The notes under the pieces: model-generated
Told to the model about the DNA's origin: nothing
The model's database searches: none
What the model saw: the letters and a program-made list of their open reading frames with translations, nothing else
NCBI RefSeq assembly: GCF_018998565.1
Contig: NZ_JAHNZO010000001.1
Coordinates: 449,774-513,773 of the forward strand
Origin: Paenibacillus oleatilyticus
GTDB lineage: Bacteria > Bacillota > Bacilli > Paenibacillales > NBRC-103111
Length of the DNA stretch: 64,000 nt
Direction of reading: 5' to 3'
Part shown: positions 44,210 through 53,339 of the stretch, one piece after another
Layout: each line of letters starts with the position of its first letter
Position numbering within the stretch: position 1 is the stretch's first letter
Translations under genes and position numbers: made by a program

Positions 44210-45913
44210 CTAAATGTGGATTTTGAACATAAACGTAGCGCCTGCGCTTTCAAAATCTTCTACCCACAGCTGCCCTTTATATTTTTGCACCAGCTCTTTG
44301 ACCACTTGCAAGCCCAAGCCTTCGTGCTTGAATTTTGTGGAATAGCCCGCGCTTAGAAGCTGGGGCAGCTCCTCATCGCCGATCTGTCTCCCGCGATTGG
44401 ATACTTTGAAGTACAGCAAGCGGCCCGTGTTCCAAGCGGCTACTTGAACCAGTCGCTCCTCCACCGGCAGCTTCACGGTTTCGTCAAACGCATTGGATAT
44501 TAAATTGGTTGCAATGCGAATCAAATCGAGCGACTTCTCCCCGTTCAGCTTCAGATCACCCGTGACGGCGATGTCGTGCTCCAGCTTCACCTTCTGCTTG
44601 ATCGCGCTGCTGGCCGCGAATTGCACAATGGCCGATAGCGTCGGATGCCGGATCACAACGACATCTTGAATTTCAACGACTTCCTTCACCCACGCTTGCG
44701 TTACTTTTTCCAGCTCGTCGTATTCCTTCTTTTGCACATGAGCGTGAATGGCATTGACAATATTGCCGACATCGTGATTTAGCCCCCGGATGGCCGTAAA
44801 TAAGCTGTTCATATTTTCAAGATAAATTTTCTCGGCGGAAATGACAGCCGCTGCAAGCTTGCTTCTCCGGATTAAAACAAGCACGAAAGCACCGAGCATC
44901 AGGAAAGACACGACGCTGATCGTCAGAAGCCGCTCCGACTGGCGTTTCAGTTCGTTCTGAATATAGCTGTAATCCGAGACAAGGCCGACCACCAGCGGCA
45001 GCTGGGTTTCGATGGGCACAAAGCTTTTAATCACGTCACTTCCTTGAACGCTTGTCTGATAGCTGATCGTCTTTTTGTCCCGATGTGCCTGTCTGACCAT
45101 CTCCACATCATCGTCCGACTGCATGGCATACTGCCCAAAATAGATCGGGCGCGTCGGATGAGGAAAAACCAACCGATTATTTTGCTTGACTTCATAAATT
45201 TCTTCTCCGAAACGCTCGGCATTGAAGCCTGTGATTTCGATCAGGAACGGTTTTTCTTTCTGCAGACGTTCGATGATGTGCATGTAAGAAGCCAAGGTCA
45301 CATATTCCTCCATATCCTCCTCCCTGAAGTATGGATCGATAATATAGTCGGTCTGGCCGTCATGGTAGTATCCGAATTTATGGAGCGCATTCGGGTCCGA
45401 GGATGAAACGTCCACAGGTCCTGACCAATAATGGGGAAGCGTGTAGCCTTCGGAAATCGATACGTTCTTACCGTCCAGCAGTTGCTTGAGAGCGAGAAAC
45501 CAAAAATCGGTAAACTCTTTGGCAGATATGTTCCGTTGAGTAGGATTGGAGGAACGCATGGCTACGATATCGTCTCCCTCGCGCTGAAATAGCGTAATAT
45601 CAGACACGCGCAGCTCTTTGCTTAGTTCTGTCAACTCCTTATTGCTCACCTGTTCCAAGCGCGGAGGCAGCTTGCTTTGCGCGAGCATGGCCGCCAGCCG
45701 CAAATTTTGCGCCAGCAGCTTTTCGGCATAGTCGGCAGACCGTTGGGAATGCTCGAAATACACTTTGATATTGCTCGAGAAACTTTCCACTTCATTATAG
45801 TGATTGTTCATCAGCATCTGTTTCGTCGTATAATAGTAAATGACGTTGCTCAAAGCGAGCAGGCACGTCACAGGCACGACAAACCACAAGATAAAGGACG
45901 TCCGAAGCTTCAT
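44210..45913 (-). CDS. Sensor histidine kinase, SpoOB-type dimerisation domain
   Basis: A 567-residue kinase. A first membrane segment (about residues 7-28), a large outside domain of about 290 residues, a second segment (LTISVVSFLMLGAFVLVLI), then the phospho-accepting NHDVGNIVNAIHAH and a GHKL ATPase with NLISNAFDE and GLGLQVV. NHDxxN is the SpoOB-like pattern found in CitA/DcuS and AgrC/ComD-like kinases. The ligand-binding part is outside and large, unlike the multi-span AgrC sensors. ATG 45913 follows AAAGGAA. It is the partner of the downstream LytTR regulator. Confidence 0.88.
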   Translation of the reverse strand: MKLRTSFILWFVVPVTCLLALSNVIYYYTTKQMLMNNHYNEVESFSSNIKVYFEHSQRSADYAEKLLAQNLRLAAMLAQSKLPPRLEQVSNKELTELSKELRVSDITLFQREGDDIVAMRSSNPTQRNISAKEFTDFWFLALKQLLDGKNVSISEGYTLPHYWSGPVDVSSSDPNALHKFGYYHDGQTDYIIDPYFREEDMEEYVTLASYMHIIERLQKEKPFLIEITGFNAERFGEEIYEVKQNNRLVFPHPTRPIYFGQYAMQSDDDVEMVRQAHRDKKTISYQTSVQGSDVIKSFVPIETQLPLVVGLVSDYSYIQNELKRQSERLLTISVVSFLMLGAFVLVLIRRSKLAAAVISAEKIYLENMNSLFTAIRGLNHDVGNIVNAIHAHVQKKEYDELEKVTQAWVKEVVEIQDVVVIRHPTLSAIVQFAASSAIKQKVKLEHDIAVTGDLKLNGEKSLDLIRIATNLISNAFDETVKLPVEERLVQVAAWNTGRLLYFKVSNRGRQIGDEELPQLLSAGYSTKFKHEGLGLQVVKELVQKYKGQLWVEDFESAGATFMFKIHI

Positions 45914-46148
45914 GCTTATTCCTTTCCCAGCCGATGCAGTGCGGCTAACATTCTGACAGAAACAAGAAGACAACACAAAGGATTACCGTTTGGTTCTATT
46001 TTTTCCTTAACTTACATAATAAACTCTTTTATACCGACGTTCAATAACGAAGTTTCCAACGACCGGAATGCCCGGGCGAATTTTCCGTTCATACCTGTTT
46101 GTGTTATCCTAAAATAGATTGAAAGTTGTCCAAGGAGGGAATTTGAAC

Positions 46149-46979
46149 ATGACCGCGATTCAGCGAAACGACACTACGGTGTTGAACAACGGCGTCCGCA
46201 TGCCATGGCTCGGACTGGGCGTCTGGAAAACCAAGGAAGGCGACGAGGTCGTCCAAGCCGTGCAGCATGCGCTGGAAGCCGGTTACCGCTCCATCGATAC
46301 GGCTGCCGTCTACGGCAACGAAGCAGGGGTTGGCCAAGCGGTTCAAGCCAGCAACATTCCGCGCGACCAGTTGTTCATCACCACGAAAGTATGGAACGCG
46401 GACCAGGGCTATGACAGTACGCTTCGTGCTTTCGAGGAGAGCCGGCGCAAGCTGCAGCTCGAGGTCATCGACCTGTACCTTATTCACTGGCCAGGGAAGG
46501 ACAAATATAAGGAAACCTGGAAGGCGCTCGAAAAGCTGTATAAGGACGGACTCGTCCGGGCGATCGGCGTCAGCAATTTTAAAGTGCACCATCTGGAGGA
46601 TTTGCTGCAGGATAGCGAAATCGTTCCTGCGGTCAACCAAGTCGAGTTCCACCCGCTTCTGATTCAGCAGGAGCTGCGGACGTTCTGCAAGGAACACAAG
46701 ATTCAGCTCGAAGCTTGGAGTCCGCTGATGCAGGGCAATCTCGATCTCCCGCTATTAAGCGAGCTTGCGGGCAAATACGGCAAAACGCCGGCGCAGATTA
46801 TTCTCCGTTGGGATTTGCAGCACGGGGTGGTTACCATTCCGAAGTCCATTCGCGAAAGCCGCATCCGCGAGAACATCGACGTCTTCGACTTCACCTTGTC
46901 CGACGAGGATATGGCGCGTCTGGACGGCCTGAACCAGGACCGTCGCTTCGGTCCGGACCCGGATTATATTGAGTTTTAG
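46149..46979 (+). CDS. Aldo/keto reductase
   Basis: A 276-residue TIM-barrel NADPH reductase with the full catalytic tetrad D50, Y55, K80 and H113 (SIDTAAVYGNE, TTKVW, LIHWP) and the nucleotide-binding PKSIRESRIREN. Similar to Bacillus YtbE and 2,5-diketogluconate reductases, with a broad aldehyde range. AAGGAGGG lies ten bases before ATG 46149. Single gene with terminator. Confidence 0.92.
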   Translation: MTAIQRNDTTVLNNGVRMPWLGLGVWKTKEGDEVVQAVQHALEAGYRSIDTAAVYGNEAGVGQAVQASNIPRDQLFITTKVWNADQGYDSTLRAFEESRRKLQLEVIDLYLIHWPGKDKYKETWKALEKLYKDGLVRAIGVSNFKVHHLEDLLQDSEIVPAVNQVEFHPLLIQQELRTFCKEHKIQLEAWSPLMQGNLDLPLLSELAGKYGKTPAQIILRWDLQHGVVTIPKSIRESRIRENIDVFDFTLSDEDMARLDGLNQDRRFGPDPDYIEF

Positions 46980-46986
46980 TTCGGGA

Positions 46987-47015
46987 AGAGCCCTTGGGAA
47001 TCGAGGGCTCTTTTT
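46987..47015 (+). terminator. Terminator of the aldo/keto reductase gene
   Basis: AGAGCCCT at 46987-46994 pairs with AGGGCTCT at 47004-47011, followed by T. Confidence 0.88.
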
Positions 47016-47320
47016 GCATAGCTATCCGAATCAGTCGGGTAGGAATATATGCCGAGCCCGCGCAGCGAACGGTGCTGGTAAACTAAGAATCGACGTCGCT
47101 TCGGAACACTCTACGTTGACTCCGTTATTTGGAAACATTGTGGCCAGCATTGCGGTTACAGATTTTCGGTTAGCCCGCTTCCTTTCGGGCTGCGCAGCAT
47201 TGCTCCCCAATTTCAATATAAAATCCGTCACCAAACTTTCGCCCACACCATAGTATGAATGGTGTGCTCCAGCCCAGTCGAAACCCAAATCAAGCGAAGT
47301 TTGAAGGAGGATTATAAGCG
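47016..47320. other. Intergenic region upstream of gerQ
   Basis: About 300 bases without a credible gene. AGCCCG...CGGGCT forms a hairpin near 47177-47196, flanked by two CAGCATTGC direct repeats. CATAGTAT near 47250 is a weak match to a sporulation sigma-E or sigma-K -10 element and would suit gerQ, but the -35 is unclear. Confidence 0.35.
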
Positions 47321-47767
47321 ATGTATAACAATCCGAACAAACCAGTACCGACTCCTTACGGCGCCGGTTACCCCGGACCCGGCTACGGCCAGCCTACTGC
47401 GCAATCGGTGCCGCCGATGATTCCGGCAGGCTCTTCGATTACCGCTGCAGGACAGCCGATACCGACGGCGGCCGCGCCGACCACCCCGGGGCAACTGCCA
47501 ATGGAGCAGTCCTTCATCGAAAATATTTTGCGCCTCAATCTGGGCAAAATCGCTACCCTGTATATGACGTACGAGAACAACACCCAGTGGAACGCCAAAA
47601 TTTTCAAAGGACGCCTGGAAGCCGCCGGCCGTGACCACATCATCATCAGCGATCCGAAAACCGGCATGCGCTTTTTGCTGCTGATGGTCAACCTCGATTA
47701 CATCACGTTCGACGAACCGCTTCAGTATACTTACCCGTACGGCTCGGCCCCGCTGCCGGGACGCTAA
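47321..47767 (+). CDS. gerQ: Spore coat protein GerQ
   Basis: A 148-residue spore coat protein needed for proper cortex lysis at germination; in Bacillus it is cross-linked by the spore transglutaminase Tgl and anchors CwlJ. The N-terminal 55 residues are rich in Pro, Gly and Tyr. The conserved core MEQSFIENILRLNLGKIATL, then EAAGRDHIIISDPKTGMRF and VNLDYITFDEPL is diagnostic. GAAGGAGG precedes the ATG. It marks the organism as a spore former. Expression late in sporulation is expected from the family. Confidence 0.95.
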   Translation: MYNNPNKPVPTPYGAGYPGPGYGQPTAQSVPPMIPAGSSITAAGQPIPTAAAPTTPGQLPMEQSFIENILRLNLGKIATLYMTYENNTQWNAKIFKGRLEAAGRDHIIISDPKTGMRFLLLMVNLDYITFDEPLQYTYPYGSAPLPGR

Positions 47768-47774
47768 GCGCAAG

Positions 47775-47818
47775 AAAGACCGGATCCTGCCAGGCGGCGG
47801 GGTCCGGTCTTTGCTTTT
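47775..47818. terminator. Terminator between gerQ and lplT
   Basis: AAAGACCGGATCC at 47775-47787 pairs with GGGTCCGGTCTTT ending at 47812, then GCTTTT. It serves gerQ, and possibly the leftward lplT gene on the other strand. Confidence 0.85.
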
Positions 47819-47830
47819 AATCGCGAACGG

Positions 47831-49066
47831 TCATACGCGGGAACCGGCAACATCGGCGCTTCTCCGCTTCAGCATCACAGCTTGGAACACCAGATACAGC
47901 ACGAACAGCGCCAGCACCAGCCCGACGCCGTAGATCGACGTCTCCACGCTTGTTCCCGCAGCGGTCGCCTGCGTATACGCCCGCACGCCCGCGAACATCA
48001 GGACGTTCTCGAACAAATTTTGCACGGCAATCGTTTTGCCTGCGCCGATCTTCGGGTTGCCTACCTTCTGCAGCACCGAGTTCAGCGGCACGACGTAGAC
48101 GCCGCCGGCGAAACCGACCGCCAGCAGGATAAACACCGTCACGTACAAATTTCCCAGCATCGGAAAAACGAGAATCAGCACGACCATCACGACGCCATAC
48201 AGATAAGAGTTCAAGTACTTGGGCGCCGGAATCAGTCTAGGAGCGGTCAGGGCTCCAGCCATAATGCCGATCGCTGTGACCGCAATCAGCATCGAAATCT
48301 GATCGACTCCGTGAATGCCGAGGTGCAGCGGAATCCAGGAGATGACCGCCACACGAATGACCGACGACGTCATCCAGAACGAGCTGGTGCCGATCAGGCA
48401 ATAGCGGGCCGTCCGGTCCCGGAACAGCCGGGCGATATCTTTAAAGAACAAGATCGAGTCTTTGACGTAATGAATGTTCGGGTTCCCCGCCACCCGCGGA
48501 ATCGAAAGCGACAAAAGCAGCGCGGTCACGTACAACAGCAGGCAGGCGACGATGCACACCGTCAGCGACTGCTTCGCCAGAATGCCTCCGCCCACCGTAC
48601 CGGCCAGAATGGCGACGATCGTATAGCCTTCGATCTTAGCGTTCGCCTTGAGCAGTTCGGAGTCGAGCTGCTTCGCATCTGTGGCCGAGCGGCTCAAAAT
48701 TTCGCCGAGGATGCCGTACTTCGCCGGACTGTACACGGCTGCGCCGATTCCGATCACGGCGTAGCTTAAAGCTGGCTCGAGACCGAGCAGCAGGCCGACG
48801 ATCCCGAGCGCTTTGAGCGCGTTGCCGATCAGCAGCACGACCGACTTCGGATGCTTATCCGCGAAACTGCCGACGAACGGCGCCAGAACGACGTAAGCGA
48901 ACAAAAAGGCTTGCTGCACGTTGCCGATATACGATTCGGGATACGCCTTGGCCCGCAGCATCTCAATGATCGCGAATAAAATGGCGTTATCGGCGAACGC
49001 GCTCCAGAACTGCGAGACGAGCAGCGCGTTAATCGGCTTGAGTCTGAGTTTTTTCCATAGGTTCAT
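47831..49066 (-). CDS. lplT: Lysophospholipid transporter LplT-like (MFS)
   Basis: A 411-residue MFS protein with twelve hydrophobic segments matching the LplT group, which flips lysophospholipids to the inner leaflet. The N-terminus (NALLVSQFWSAFADNAILFA) and VYSPAKYGILGEIL are typical. It overlaps the upstream acyltransferase/synthetase gene by four bases (ATGA), the same partner as in enterobacteria. Together they would re-acylate lysophospholipids. Confidence 0.88.
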   Translation of the reverse strand: MNLWKKLRLKPINALLVSQFWSAFADNAILFAIIEMLRAKAYPESYIGNVQQAFLFAYVVLAPFVGSFADKHPKSVVLLIGNALKALGIVGLLLGLEPALSYAVIGIGAAVYSPAKYGILGEILSRSATDAKQLDSELLKANAKIEGYTIVAILAGTVGGGILAKQSLTVCIVACLLLYVTALLLSLSIPRVAGNPNIHYVKDSILFFKDIARLFRDRTARYCLIGTSSFWMTSSVIRVAVISWIPLHLGIHGVDQISMLIAVTAIGIMAGALTAPRLIPAPKYLNSYLYGVVMVVLILVFPMLGNLYVTVFILLAVGFAGGVYVVPLNSVLQKVGNPKIGAGKTIAVQNLFENVLMFAGVRAYTQATAAGTSVETSIYGVGLVLALFVLYLVFQAVMLKRRSADVAGSRV

Positions 49067-51192
49067 ACGGCGTTCGCTCCTTCGTCTGCCGCCGGCTCTT
49101 CGGCCAGCTTTTTCAGTGCCACATAATCCGGCTTGCCGCTGCCCAGAATCGGCAGCTTCTCGACCTGTACCAGCTTGGACGGGGTCATGAGCTGAGAATG
49201 CCCATGGTCTTTCACGAATTGCTTGATCGTCTGAATCTGATGCTCTTCTTGCGTTACGAACAGAATGATTCGTTCGCCTTTGCGGCTGTCCGGCACGCTG
49301 ACCGCAGCAACGTTCGCGTCCCGGTAGCAGCTTGCCGCAAGCTCCTCCACTTGGTTCAAGGACACCATCTCGCCGCCGATCTTCGCGAACCGCTTCACCC
49401 GGCTCACAATCGTCACAAAGCCGTCTTCGTCGATCTTCACTACGTCTCCGGTATCATACCATTCGGGGCACGGGATGAAGCCCTTTTCGTGGAGCAGGTA
49501 GCCCTTCATTAAGTTCGGGCCCTGAATCAGCAGCTTGCCGCCTTCCAGCCCTGGCACCGGCTCCAGCTTATAGGCGATGCCCGGGAGCAACTGACCGACC
49601 GTGCCTTTGCGGTGCCACATCCGGGTGTTCATTGCCACGACCGGCGAAGCTTCCGTCGTGCCGTAGCCTTCCACCGGGCATACATGGAACTTGTCGACCC
49701 ACAGCTGCCGGACTTCGTCCTTCAGCTTCTCGGCTCCGGCAATCACGCAGCGAAGCGATTGAAAATCGTACGGATGCGCCGCTTTGCCGTACGCTGCCAG
49801 AAACGTCGAGGTGCCGAATAGAAACGTCGCATTTCGATCATAGGCCAGCTCCGGAATGACTTTGTAATGGAGCGGGCTCGGGTACAGGAACACCTTCACA
49901 CCGTTCAGCACAGGAAGCACCGTCACCAGCAGCCCGAGGCTGTGGAACATCGGCATCGCGTTGAAAAAGACATCCTGGGCGTTAATATCCATCACCGTGC
50001 GCGTCTGCTGCATATTCGCATACAGGTTCGCATGGTCCAGCACGACCCCTTTCGGGACGCTTTCACTGCCGGACGTGAAGAGCACGATCTCGGTATTGTT
50101 CACCGTCGCCTTCCGTTTGAGCAGGAAATCCGCGAAGCCGGACAGCTTATCGCTCATACGGAGCGTATCCTTCATGTCTTCCAAATACAGCACACGGTAC
50201 TGTTGGCCGAGACTTTCGATCACCGGCGTCAGCTTTCCTTTATCGACGAACTGTCTGGAGGTCAGAATCGTACGGACGGAAGCGGTTTCGCAGGCGATGC
50301 GCATGTTATTTTCCCCGGCCGAAAAGTTGAGGATCGCCGGTCGTTTATCCAGCTTGAACAGCGCGAACAAAACAAGCAGATGGGCGGCGGAATTCGGCAG
50401 CAGGACGGCGACGCCCGGCTCGTCTTTCAGTTCGGCCGCAAGCTTTCTGGCAAAGACGTAGGAAGCGGACAGCAGCTTTTTATACGTAAACGTCTGGCTT
50501 ATATCCTCGCACACCGGGAAGTTGTGGCCGTGATGCTTGGCAGCGGTCAGCAGTTCGTTGAACAGGTTGATCTTCGTCTTCACCCGGCTGCTCACCAGCT
50601 CGGCCTCCAGCTTCTTCTGGATTTGCGCCGCAGCGCGTTCCTTTTGCGATTTCATCGACTGGCTGCGGTCGTAATCCAAGGTGAACGGATCGCCGATCTG
50701 CACGGTCACCTTGGGAAACCACACCTGCCGGATTTTGTGCTTCAGGTAAGAAAATTTCGACCTCTCCGGTCCGTTCAAGGCAATCGGGTACAGCGTCGCT
50801 CCTGTGCGGAGTGCAATGTAGCCGACGCCGCTGTATATTTTCATCAGCGAGCCGCCGCTCGCGGTATTGACGCGCCCTTCCGGGAATACGAGAAGCGGGG
50901 CCCCTTTTTGCACCGTCTTGACCATCTGTTTCACGGAGTACGGATTCATCGGATCGACGGCGATATGCTTGCGCAGCCGGATCAACGGGGCGAACTTCTT
51001 GGCAATGCGCGTGTTCACGACGAACGTCACTTCCTCCGGGAGCCGCGTAGCGAGCAGAGCCGCATCGATCAGCGACAGATGATTCGGAATCAGAATGGTC
51101 GGTTTGCGGAAGTCGAGCTTTTCCAAACCGCTGAATCTCGCTTGAAATAACAGGTTGAGTACGATTCGGGCCAACCATTTTACCAATACCAT
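49063..51192 (-). CDS. aas: Acyltransferase/acyl-ACP synthetase fusion (Aas-like)
   Basis: A 709-residue fusion. Residues 1-190 are a PlsC-type acyltransferase with catalytic HX4D (H38-D43 in NHLSLID) and FPEGR. Residues 230-700 are an AMP-forming acyl synthetase with LFTSGSESVPKGVVLDH, YGTTEASPV and a DTGDV motif. It activates free fatty acids and re-acylates lysophosphatidylethanolamine; LplT is the import partner. ATG 51192 is preferred, seven bases after GGAGGG; another ATG two codons upstream is too close. Membrane-associated. Confidence 0.9.
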   Translation of the reverse strand: MVLVKWLARIVLNLLFQARFSGLEKLDFRKPTILIPNHLSLIDAALLATRLPEEVTFVVNTRIAKKFAPLIRLRKHIAVDPMNPYSVKQMVKTVQKGAPLLVFPEGRVNTASGGSLMKIYSGVGYIALRTGATLYPIALNGPERSKFSYLKHKIRQVWFPKVTVQIGDPFTLDYDRSQSMKSQKERAAAQIQKKLEAELVSSRVKTKINLFNELLTAAKHHGHNFPVCEDISQTFTYKKLLSASYVFARKLAAELKDEPGVAVLLPNSAAHLLVLFALFKLDKRPAILNFSAGENNMRIACETASVRTILTSRQFVDKGKLTPVIESLGQQYRVLYLEDMKDTLRMSDKLSGFADFLLKRKATVNNTEIVLFTSGSESVPKGVVLDHANLYANMQQTRTVMDINAQDVFFNAMPMFHSLGLLVTVLPVLNGVKVFLYPSPLHYKVIPELAYDRNATFLFGTSTFLAAYGKAAHPYDFQSLRCVIAGAEKLKDEVRQLWVDKFHVCPVEGYGTTEASPVVAMNTRMWHRKGTVGQLLPGIAYKLEPVPGLEGGKLLIQGPNLMKGYLLHEKGFIPCPEWYDTGDVVKIDEDGFVTIVSRVKRFAKIGGEMVSLNQVEELAASCYRDANVAAVSVPDSRKGERIILFVTQEEHQIQTIKQFVKDHGHSQLMTPSKLVQVEKLPILGSGKPDYVALKKLAEEPAADEGANAV

Positions 51193-51337
51193 AGCCATTC
51201 CCTCCGTCGGTGCTTTGTGTTTTTGCGATTAGTTCCTAGCACCTGGTCTTAAATCTTATTGTACGCGAAATCGACAAAGCGGATAGTACTAACTTTGCGT
51301 AGTACCTGAAGTGTACTGCATCCTATTCCGGGGGAAC

Positions 51338-51382
51338 GAAAAAAGAAGCGCCTCCAGCCGCTTTCGCCGCAAGAGGTGCTTC
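51338..51382 (-). terminator. Terminator at the end of the RpiR-peptide ABC run
   Basis: GAAGCGCCTC at 51345-51354 pairs with GAGGTGCTTC at 51373-51382 and is followed leftwards by T. It closes the leftward genes that end with the metallophosphoesterase. Confidence 0.8.
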
Positions 51383-51404
51383 CTCTGTATAATGGACGGA
51401 TCAA

Positions 51405-52259
51405 TTATGCATTCAACGGACTATGCTCCTCCAGCGAGGTCAGCTCGATCACGGTCAACGCCTTTGCAACCTCGGCCCGCGCGTCTCCCGGATTCGACCA
51501 TTCCCGGGTATAGCCGAGACAGCTGCATACGTACAGCGTGCCGTCGAAGGTTTGGCGCTTCCGGTAATGCACATGGCCGCAGACGGCCAGCTTCACGGAG
51601 GAGGCGTACGATTCGATCAGCTTCCCGTACTGCTCGCTTCCGAGAAAGGCGTTAAAGTAGCCCCACACCTCGGGAGCGTACGGAACGGTAAAATAACGGT
51701 GCGGCAGCACGTGGGTCATGACGATGACCTTTTTGTCCCGAAGCTCGTTCAACTGCTTGTCCAGCTTCTGCACGAAATAATCGCAGACCTCCGTCGTCGG
51801 CCGGTCCCACAGGGCGAACAGGCTGTCCTGCCACGTCCGCTCGCCGAGCGACATCCGGTCAAATTCTTCCTTCGTGTAGCGGTCTGCGCCGAACGAGTAA
51901 TCGTACCAGCCGATATCTCCGACGACGGCCCATTCTTCGTTGATCATGTAAGCGCCGTTCGCGAGGTTCCCTTCGAACGCCTGCAGCTCGCGGTACGAAT
52001 CCCAAGCCGTACGTTCCGGGTCGTGGATGTTCCATAGATCGTGATTGCCCGGGACGAACAAGCAGGGGATGGATAACCGTTCCCGGATGTATCTGAGCGT
52101 CTTCAGCGTCGTGGCGCTGTTGTTGGAAATGTCTCCGCCGATCAGCAGCAGATCCACCTTCTGCGCAAGCGCTGCCTCGCAGAGCGCCTCCTCGACCGGG
52201 ACGGAGCAGCCGGGGTTATTGGTATCGATATGCAAATCCGACAAAATGCCGATGTTCAA
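51405..52259 (-). CDS. Metallophosphoesterase
   Basis: A 284-residue calcineurin-like phosphoesterase with the binuclear metal motifs SDLHID, GGDISN, GNHD and, later, VMTHVLPH and CGHVHYR. Soluble; substrate unknown. The start is TTG 52259 with GGAGGG just upstream; 21 codons of frame before it lack a site. It is the last gene of the run that includes the peptide ABC transporter, which suggests a role in processing an imported or recycled compound, as an inference. Confidence 0.85.
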   Translation of the reverse strand: MNIGILSDLHIDTNNPGCSVPVEEALCEAALAQKVDLLLIGGDISNNSATTLKTLRYIRERLSIPCLFVPGNHDLWNIHDPERTAWDSYRELQAFEGNLANGAYMINEEWAVVGDIGWYDYSFGADRYTKEEFDRMSLGERTWQDSLFALWDRPTTEVCDYFVQKLDKQLNELRDKKVIVMTHVLPHRYFTVPYAPEVWGYFNAFLGSEQYGKLIESYASSVKLAVCGHVHYRKRQTFDGTLYVCSCLGYTREWSNPGDARAEVAKALTVIELTSLEEHSPLNA

Positions 52260-52355
52260 AAGTATCCCTCCTCGTTCTCCTGTAGGCTTGAGCGGATCGG
52301 ATGGCGATGGCGGCTTCTGCAAGCTGCGCCCCGTCGCTCCGAATGCGAATGCTGC

Positions 52356-53339
52356 TTAAATCAGCAGGCAGCGCGCGTAATGGTCCGGGCCGACGGGCTT
52401 CCAGTCCGGCGGTACGGAAGCGCATTCCGCCACCGCCTGCGGGCAGCGTGTGTGAAACGGACAGCCCGCGGGCAGATGAAGCGGGCTCGGTACCTCGCCG
52501 CGGAGCACGATGCGTTCACGCCGCTCTCCGGCACCGACGGACGGAATCGCCGAGATCAGCGCCCGCGTATACGGATGTACCGCACCGCGAAACAAGGTTT
52601 CGGCCGGTGCAAGCTCGACCAGGGTGCCCAGATACATGACGGCAACCCGGTCGCTCATGTACTGCACGACATTCAGATCGTGCGAGACGAACAGCGTCGT
52701 CAGCGCGAAGCGCCGCTGCAGTTCCTTGAGCAAATTCAAAATTTGTGACTGCACCGAAACGTCAAGCGCGGACACCGGCTCGTCCGCCACGACGAAGGAC
52801 GGGCGCAGCATGAGCGCCCGGGCGAAGCCGATGCGCTGCCGCTGGCCGCCGCTCAATTCGTGGGGATACCGGGCGGCGTAGCTGCGGTCCAGCCCTACCG
52901 TCTCCAGCATGTCGCGGGCTTGCTGCCTGCGCTCGGCGCTTGATCCGATCCGGTGGACGCGAAGCGGCTCCTCCAGAATCGAGCCGATCGTATGCCGCGG
53001 ATTGAGCGAAGCGTACGGGTCTTGAAAGATCAGCTGAATGTGCTTGCGCAATTCCCGTACCTCGCGGGCCCGCAGCGTTGTCAGTTCCCGGCCGCGAAAG
53101 CGGATGGACCCGGAGGTCGGCTCCAATAACTGCGCAAGCAGCTGGCCGGTCGTCGACTTGCCGCAGCCGCTTTCGCCGACGAGGCCAAGCGTCTCGCCGC
53201 TGCGGATCTCGAAGGAGACGCCGTTCACGGCGTTCACCCAGGCTTTGGGCTTGCCGAAGCCGGTGGCGGCGGCCGGGTAGCGCTTCGTCAGCCGGTCGAT
53301 CGCCACCAGCGGTTCACGTTCAAGCGAGCTGATACTCAC
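52356..53339 (-). CDS. Oligo/dipeptide ABC transporter ATPase (OppF/DppF)
   Basis: A 327-residue ABC ATPase: Walker A GESGCGKST, signature LSGGQRQR, Walker B VVADEPVSALD, and the C-terminal oligopeptide extension with its four-cysteine-type region (CPFHTRCPQAVAEC) that binds an Fe-S cluster in some members. The start is GTG 53339, six bases after AAGGGAGG; it overlaps the oppD-like gene by 20 bases. Pairs with OppD. Confidence 0.9.
   Translation of the reverse strand: MSISSLEREPLVAIDRLTKRYPAAATGFGKPKAWVNAVNGVSFEIRSGETLGLVGESGCGKSTTGQLLAQLLEPTSGSIRFRGRELTTLRAREVRELRKHIQLIFQDPYASLNPRHTIGSILEEPLRVHRIGSSAERRQQARDMLETVGLDRSYAARYPHELSGGQRQRIGFARALMLRPSFVVADEPVSALDVSVQSQILNLLKELQRRFALTTLFVSHDLNVVQYMSDRVAVMYLGTLVELAPAETLFRGAVHPYTRALISAIPSVGAGERRERIVLRGEVPSPLHLPAGCPFHTRCPQAVAECASVPPDWKPVGPDHYARCLLI

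Noticed and set aside
47245..47260. Sporulation promoter (sigma-E or sigma-K) of gerQ
   Set aside because: CATAGTAT is only a partial -10 and no -35 at the right distance stands out, so it is noted with the intergenic region and not called.
49867..51150. 427-residue frame on the plus strand opposite aas
   Set aside because: Antisense shadow; the minus strand has PlsC and acyl synthetase motifs throughout.
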